From ZC4RG30 sp963777735 (GTDB lineage Bacteria > Pseudomonadota > Gammaproteobacteria > Steroidobacterales > Steroidobacteraceae), in contig CAVZRQ010000008.1 of assembly GCA_963777735.1 (NCBI GenBank), forward strand, positions 682,001 to 746,000: DNA of 64,000 bases, in the 5' to 3' direction. Every line of letters begins with the position of its first letter. The first letter of the stretch is position 1. The position numbers and the translations under genes are program-made. This document shows positions 60,358-64,000 of the stretch, in pieces. The notes beneath the pieces are model-generated. The model was given only the letters and a program-made list of their open reading frames with translations. It was not told where the DNA came from and ran no database searches.

Positions 60358-60447
60358 TAAAACTCTCCTGTTGAATCCAGCTTGGATTTTACAACAGTAG
60401 GCGCGCACAACCGCTACAGTCGAAGCAGTTGCGGACAGTCGCCGAAC

Positions 60448-60996
60448 CTAGAACGTCGGCGGCGTGCTGCAACTGACAATCTCGCATTCTTCGCGCCCGG
60501 GATTGCGGAAGCGGTGCGGCAGGTTGCTGGCAAAGTAATAGGCCTCTCCCGGGCCCAGCACGCGAGTCTCGGTGCCCACGGTGAGTTCGATGCGGCCGCG
60601 CACCACCACTCCGCCCTCCTCGCCCTTGTGCACCAGCATCTCTTCACCCGTCGCCGCGCCCGGCCCGTAGCGCTCATGCAGCAGCGTCATCTGCCGGCCG
60701 GTGCGCGTGGCGGCCACCAGTCGCAACGAAACTTCTTCATTGCCGATTTCCAGCAGCTCGTCGGCGGTGTAGAACACCGGCGTGCGCTGGTTGAAATCGC
60801 CGGTAAAGAACTCGGCCAGCGACATGGGAATGCCATCCAGCAGCTTTTTCAGCGAACTCACCGAGGGGCTGACCCGGTTCATCTCCACCAGGGAGATCAG
60901 CCCGTTGGTCACCCCGGCACGGCGTGCCAGTTCGCGTTGCGAGAGGGCATGCATCTGGCGGATGGCACGCAGGCGCGCGCCTACATCTATATTCAT
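60448..60996 (-). CDS. puuR: PuuR-type regulator (HTH plus cupin)
   Basis: 182 residues from MNIDVGARLRAIRQMHALSQ. An XRE helix-turn-helix (about 7-62, with ELARRAGVTNGLISLVEMNR) is followed by a cupin domain (about 100-175: EEGGVVVRGRIELTVG and GEAYYFASNLPHRFRN). This two-domain form is that of PuuR, repressor of putrescine utilisation. It lies back to back with an omega-amino-acid aminotransferase gene and probably controls it and the Puu/Pot operons. Confidence 0.9.
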   Translation of the reverse strand: MNIDVGARLRAIRQMHALSQRELARRAGVTNGLISLVEMNRVSPSVSSLKKLLDGIPMSLAEFFTGDFNQRTPVFYTADELLEIGNEEVSLRLVAATRTGRQMTLLHERYGPGAATGEEMLVHKGEEGGVVVRGRIELTVGTETRVLGPGEAYYFASNLPHRFRNPGREECEIVSCSTPPTF

Positions 60997-61053
60997 AGTG
61001 TCTAGTATTATCGACAAACCCCCGTTATTTGGGTATGTATCGCCCTTAGTGTC
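60996..61053. promoter_or_regulatory. Direct repeat TAGTGTC in the puuR control region
   Basis: TAGTGTC occurs at 60996-61002 and again at 61047-61053, 51 bases (about five DNA turns) apart, flanking the 99-base divergent gap. TGTC (60999-61002) and GACA (61013-61016) also form a partial inverted repeat. It is a candidate operator for PuuR; the match to the E. coli PuuR box is not obvious. Confidence 0.4.
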
Positions 61054-61095
61054 AACTTTTCTTATCATCGCGCCTTGATCCCGTCAGGAGTCCTC

Positions 61096-62442
61096 ATGAA
61101 TGCCCGCCCCGAAGATTTTGCCGCCCGCTCGCTGACCCGCGCGGAACTCGAAGCCCACTGGATGCCCTTTACCGCCAACCGGCATTTCAAGGCCAACCCC
61201 CGCATCCTCAGCCATGCCAAAGGCGTGCACTACTGGACCGCCGACGGCCGCGAGATCCTCGACGGCGTGGCCGGCCTGTGGTGCGTGAATGCGGGCCACG
61301 GCCGCAAGGAGATCAGCCAGGCGGTGGCGAAATCGCTGGAGCAGATGGACTTTGCGCCGCCCTTCAACATGGGTCATCCGCAGGCTTTCGATCTCGCCAA
61401 CAAAGTGGCGAAGATTGCCCCAGCGGGCCTCGATCACGTGTTCTTCGTCAATTCCGGCTCCGAAGCCGTCGACACGGCGCTGAAGATTGCCCTGCAGTAC
61501 CAGCGCCTGAAGGGTGAAGCCACCCGCACACGTCTGATCGGCCGCGAACGCGGCTATCACGGCGTGAATATCGGCGGCACCTCGCTGGGCGGCATGGTGC
61601 CCAACCGCAAGGCCTGGGGCGCTGTCATGGTGCCCGGCGTCGACCACCTCCCCCATACGCATCTGCCGGCAAAGAATGCGTTTTCGAAGGGCCAGCCGGA
61701 GCACGGCGCCGAACTCGCCAACGAGCTCGAGCGGCTGGTGGGGCTGCATGATGCCTCGAGCATTGCTGCAGTCATCGTCGAGCCCATCGCCGGCTCCACG
61801 GGCGTGCTGATCCCACCGAAGGGCTATCTGCAGAAGCTGCGCGAGCTGTGCACCAAGCACGGCATCGTGCTGATATTCGACGAGGTCATCACCGGCTTCG
61901 GCCGTACCGGATCGGCCTTCGGTGCCCAGGAATTCGACGTGACGCCGGACATCATCACCTGCGCCAAGGGCCTCACCAATGGCTCGGTACCGATGGGCGC
62001 GGTCATCGTCAAGAAGGAAATCCACGATGCCTTCATGGTGGGGCCGGAAGCCGCGGTGGAACTGTTCCATGGCTACACCTACAGCAGCCATCCGACCGCC
62101 TGCGCTGCCGGCATTGCCACGCTGGATATCTATGAGCGGGAAGGCATCTTCGAACGGGTCAAGGCGATTGCGCCGTATTGGGCCGATGCCGTGCACAGCC
62201 TGAAGGGCCTGCCGGGCATCACCGATATCCGCACCTATGGACTGGTGGCGGCGGTTGAATACGAGCCGATTGCCGGATCACCGGGCAAGCGCGGCTTCGA
62301 GACCTTCCTGAAGGCCTTCGACGCCGGCATCCTGGTGCGCGCAGCGGGGGACATCACCGCGATGTCGCCGCCGCTCATCATCGAGAAACCGCAGATCGAC
62401 CAGCTGGTCGAAACCCTGGGCAAAGTGATCAAGTCGATGTAG
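61096..62442 (+). CDS. Omega-amino acid:pyruvate aminotransferase
   Basis: 448 residues from ATG 61096, with TCAGGAGTCC upstream; an ATG at 61075 is possible but less supported. Class III aminotransferase motifs: LDGVAGLWCVNAGHGRKEIS, FFVNSGSEAVDTALKIALQY, RERGYHGVNIGGTSLGG, DEVITGFGRTGSAFGAQ and the PLP lysine in TCAKGLTNGSVPMG. The HWMPFTANRHFKANPR N-terminus is characteristic of beta-alanine/omega-amino-acid:pyruvate aminotransferases. Such an enzyme could take the beta-alanine or GABA made from polyamine breakdown. Confidence 0.92.
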   Translation: MNARPEDFAARSLTRAELEAHWMPFTANRHFKANPRILSHAKGVHYWTADGREILDGVAGLWCVNAGHGRKEISQAVAKSLEQMDFAPPFNMGHPQAFDLANKVAKIAPAGLDHVFFVNSGSEAVDTALKIALQYQRLKGEATRTRLIGRERGYHGVNIGGTSLGGMVPNRKAWGAVMVPGVDHLPHTHLPAKNAFSKGQPEHGAELANELERLVGLHDASSIAAVIVEPIAGSTGVLIPPKGYLQKLRELCTKHGIVLIFDEVITGFGRTGSAFGAQEFDVTPDIITCAKGLTNGSVPMGAVIVKKEIHDAFMVGPEAAVELFHGYTYSSHPTACAAGIATLDIYEREGIFERVKAIAPYWADAVHSLKGLPGITDIRTYGLVAAVEYEPIAGSPGKRGFETFLKAFDAGILVRAAGDITAMSPPLIIEKPQIDQLVETLGKVIKSM

Positions 62443-62477
62443 TCAGCCGCGCCGGGCAGCTGGTTCAGCCAAAGAAG

Positions 62478-62505
62478 AAGGCCCGGCGCTGTTGCGCCGG
62501 GCCTT
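62478..62505 (+). terminator. Rho-independent terminator
   Basis: AAGGCCCGGCGC (62478-62489) pairs with GCGCCGGGCCTT (62494-62505) over TGTT, then TTGCATTTC follows. Strong stem just after the aminotransferase stop. Confidence 0.85.
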
Positions 62506-62523
62506 TGCATTTCAAGCCGGGAT

Positions 62524-62549
62524 GTTCTGCCGCATTTCTGCGGCAGAAC
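62524..62549 (-). terminator. Hairpin after the first TorF-like gene
   Basis: A perfect 10-bp stem GTTCTGCCGC (62524-62533) with GCGGCAGAAC (62540-62549), loop ATTTCT. It lies 13 bases after the stop of the minus-strand TorF-like gene. The T-run is weak, so it may act as an attenuator or simply stabilise the 3' end. Confidence 0.5.
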
Positions 62550-62562
62550 CACGTGCCCGGCC

Positions 62563-63231
62563 TTATTCAGCCCAGGGCAGTGTCGTCGAGACCGTGAAAA
62601 TCACGCGGTCGGTCTCGGCATTGTCGATGTCCGTATCGACGTACTTCATGTTCAGGGCGAAATTGCCCAGATTCTTGGTGATGCCCAGCGAGTAGTCGGT
62701 GTATTCGCCGTCGATGTTCTTCCAGTAATCACCGAAGCTGTAACCCATGTGTGCGCCGATCGAGAAGCCATGCGGCAGGGGAACGTTGAGATTGCCTTCC
62801 ACATAGATGGAGGTGTCGCCGTAATTGTCTGGCGAGAACCACACCTTGCCGTTGACCCAACCCTTGGTGATGCCGCCATACACTTCGACGACTTCCTTGA
62901 AGTCGCTCGAGCTGGGGTAGGCATAGGCCACCGCCCCCACGTCATAGGCGAAGCTCTCTTCGGCGTCACCACCGGCAAACCCTGCGTAGAAGTCGATCTC
63001 CCAGACGGGATCGGCTCCGGGGAAATCCACATTGCTCGCCCAGGTGCCAAAGTACAGGCCGCCTTCCGTGTTGAAGGTCAGGCCGAGCTGGGCGGCCACA
63101 TTCTCGTCGGACTGCGTCAGGCCGCGGAAGTCATAGTCGGAAGTAATGGCTGGGGTGGCTGTGAGCCCGGCATTGGCCGCACCAGCAACAGCAAGCAGGG
63201 CCCCGGCAACTGCAATTCGAGACTTTATCAT
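62563..63231 (-). CDS. TorF-family outer-membrane porin
   Basis: 222 residues with a signal peptide (1-21, ending ANAG) and then TorF-family features: LTATPAITSDYDFRGLTQSD, the DFRG motif of this group, repeated amphipathic strands, and the terminus STTLPWAE. TorF proteins (CHP02001) are small outer-membrane proteins of uncertain role, often regulated by metals or stress. A close paralogue lies immediately upstream on the same strand. Confidence 0.9.
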   Translation of the reverse strand: MIKSRIAVAGALLAVAGAANAGLTATPAITSDYDFRGLTQSDENVAAQLGLTFNTEGGLYFGTWASNVDFPGADPVWEIDFYAGFAGGDAEESFAYDVGAVAYAYPSSSDFKEVVEVYGGITKGWVNGKVWFSPDNYGDTSIYVEGNLNVPLPHGFSIGAHMGYSFGDYWKNIDGEYTDYSLGITKNLGNFALNMKYVDTDIDNAETDRVIFTVSTTLPWAE

Positions 63232-63425
63232 TTAATTTTTCTCCTCAAATCAGACACAAGACTCTGGCACGTGTTGTAAACAACCTACGCCACAGGCAAG
63301 CCCCAAGCCTATCAGTATCCCGGGTCGCGCAAAAGCTGAAGCGCCAAACGCCCGGTCACTGACATTTTTTGTTGTGCCAGACCAACACGCATTCATGCGC
63401 TGATCCGTTTTGCGTCAGGCAACAA
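63232..63425. promoter_or_regulatory. Upstream region of the first TorF-like gene
   Basis: 194 bases between the TorF-like gene and the terminator at 63426. The only clear symmetric element is GTTGTAAACAAC at 63273-63284, a 12-base inverted repeat about 40 bases before the start; it may be an operator. No gene is visible in this interval. Confidence 0.4.
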
Positions 63426-63455
63426 AAAAGCCCAGTGCTTGCGCACCGGGCTTTT
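63426..63455 (-). terminator. Terminator of the second TorF-like gene
   Basis: AAAAGCCC(A)GTGC (63426-63438) pairs with GCAC(C)GGGCTTTT (63443-63455) around TTGC, one mismatch, giving 12 pairs and a T-run for leftward transcription. It ends the message of the gene whose stop is at 63537. Confidence 0.8.
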
Positions 63456-63536
63456 CTGGATCAACGAGACAGTTCAAACCAGTCTCGTCAACCAACCTGC
63501 CCCGCCACATCGCTGCAGCAGAGACAGGCCTATGGC

Positions 63537-64000
63537 TTATTCAGCCCAAGGCAGGGTCGTCGAGACCGAGAACACGAAGCGGTTGTCGAGACCGTCGGAA
63601 CCGTCCACGTACTTCAGGTTCGTGTCGAAGTTGCCGAAGCTCTTGCCAACGCCGATCGAAACATCGGTGATCGAGTCGCTGTAGTAGTCACCGTCGCTGA
63701 TGCCTGCATGGGCCAGCAGCGTGAAGTCCTGCGGCAGCGGGATCGCTGCGTTTGCTTCGAGGTAGTAGCCGGAGTCATCCGAGCTAAAGTAGTCATTCGA
63801 GTACCACAGCTTGCCCGAGAAGTAGCCCTTGCTGATGCCAGCATAGGCTTCCCAGGTGTTGCCGCTTCCGGCGCTCGGGTAGGTGTAGTAAGTCACACCA
63901 ACGTCGTAGCCGAAGGTCTCTTCAGCGTCACCGCCAGCGTAGCCAGCGAAGTAGTCGATTTCCATGCTGGGGTCGCCAGGTCCGAAGTCGACGTTGCTGC
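63537..64000 (-). CDS. TorF-family outer-membrane porin, partial
   Basis: The C-terminal 153 codons are present; the N-terminus is beyond the right edge. It reads SNVDFGPGDPSMEIDYFAG and continues through DAEETFGYDVGVTYYTYPSA to the terminus STTLPWAE. It is clearly homologous to the TorF-like gene at 62563-63231 (shared FAGGDAEE/AGGDAEET and STTLPWAE), so the two are a tandem pair with about half identical residues by eye. An ATG at 63965 is internal and is not the start. Confidence 0.9.
   Translation of the reverse strand, partial: SNVDFGPGDPSMEIDYFAGYAGGDAEETFGYDVGVTYYTYPSAGSGNTWEAYAGISKGYFSGKLWYSNDYFSSDDSGYYLEANAAIPLPQDFTLLAHAGISDGDYYSDSITDVSIGVGKSFGNFDTNLKYVDGSDGLDNRFVFSVSTTLPWAE

Noticed and set aside
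63265..63280. Sigma-54-type -24/-12 promoter (TGGCAC near 63266)
   Set aside because: The orientation is away from the minus-strand gene and the spacing to TTG is wrong.

Overview
The window is GC-rich, densely packed bacterial DNA. Its gene content points to a gammaproteobacterium, probably near the Steroidobacterales, Nevskiales or Xanthomonadales: RlmKL, PuuABCDR with PotFGHI, TorF-type porins, ModE-type regulators, a PlpD-type patatin and TonB receptors. This placement is inferred from gene content, not from a phylogeny. I see no tRNA, rRNA, CRISPR array, insertion sequence or prophage.

Region A (1-20.5 kb) is an envelope system built around a divergent control region at 14251-14487. Leftwards, a tightly spaced minus-strand series runs off the window edge. 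It holds a haem-motif exported protein, a haem-motif/LamG lipoprotein, a Tat-exported DUF1501-like protein, a TlpA thioredoxin, a coiled-coil protein, two large TPR proteins, a small secreted protein, one TolQ/ExbB, two ExbD/TolR and the start of a TonB/AgmX-like protein. Rightwards lie a c-type-haem PD40-repeat lipoprotein, two outer-membrane beta-barrel proteins (one with an SH3 domain), a second TlpA, a DUF4266 lipoprotein and a DUF3570 protein. The TolQ/TolR/TolR/AgmX/TPR/beta-barrel set resembles the myxobacterial Agl-Glt/Nfs machines. Joining it to haem-motif surface proteins is the most unusual feature of the window.

Region B (20.5-34.4 kb) holds a ModE-like regulator, a cytochrome/PQQ-type sugar dehydrogenase, ApbE, a SYLF protein, an AEC transporter, a PlpD-like patatin, a TPR membrane protein, monomeric isocitrate dehydrogenase, agmatine deiminase, an HDOD protein and a trans-sulfuration-type enzyme. 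Counting two genes at the end of region A, 17 single-base frameshifts fall between about 19.0 and 34.3 kb, nearly all +1. Each affected gene regains a normal family length once they are corrected. Poor consensus sequence is a better explanation than gene decay.

Region C (31.2-47.0 kb, plus 52.3-53.8 and 60.4-62.4 kb) is a polyamine uptake and degradation regulon. PotFGHI imports polyamines. PuuA and a second glutamine-synthetase-like ligase gamma-glutamylate them, PuuB and PuuC oxidise them, and PuuD releases GABA. SpuC is the transaminase route, an omega-amino-acid:pyruvate aminotransferase lies beyond, and PuuR is the likely regulator. A polyphosphate glucokinase and a methionine-type aminotransferase are embedded in the transport operon.

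Region D (47.1-64 kb) carries an IorAB-type molybdenum hydroxylase, RlmKL, a Tgt fused to an MnmC-like methyltransferase domain and lacking two tRNA-contact arginines, an AraC regulator divergent from a TonB receptor, a DUF481 protein, and two tandem TorF-like porins, the second cut by the window end.
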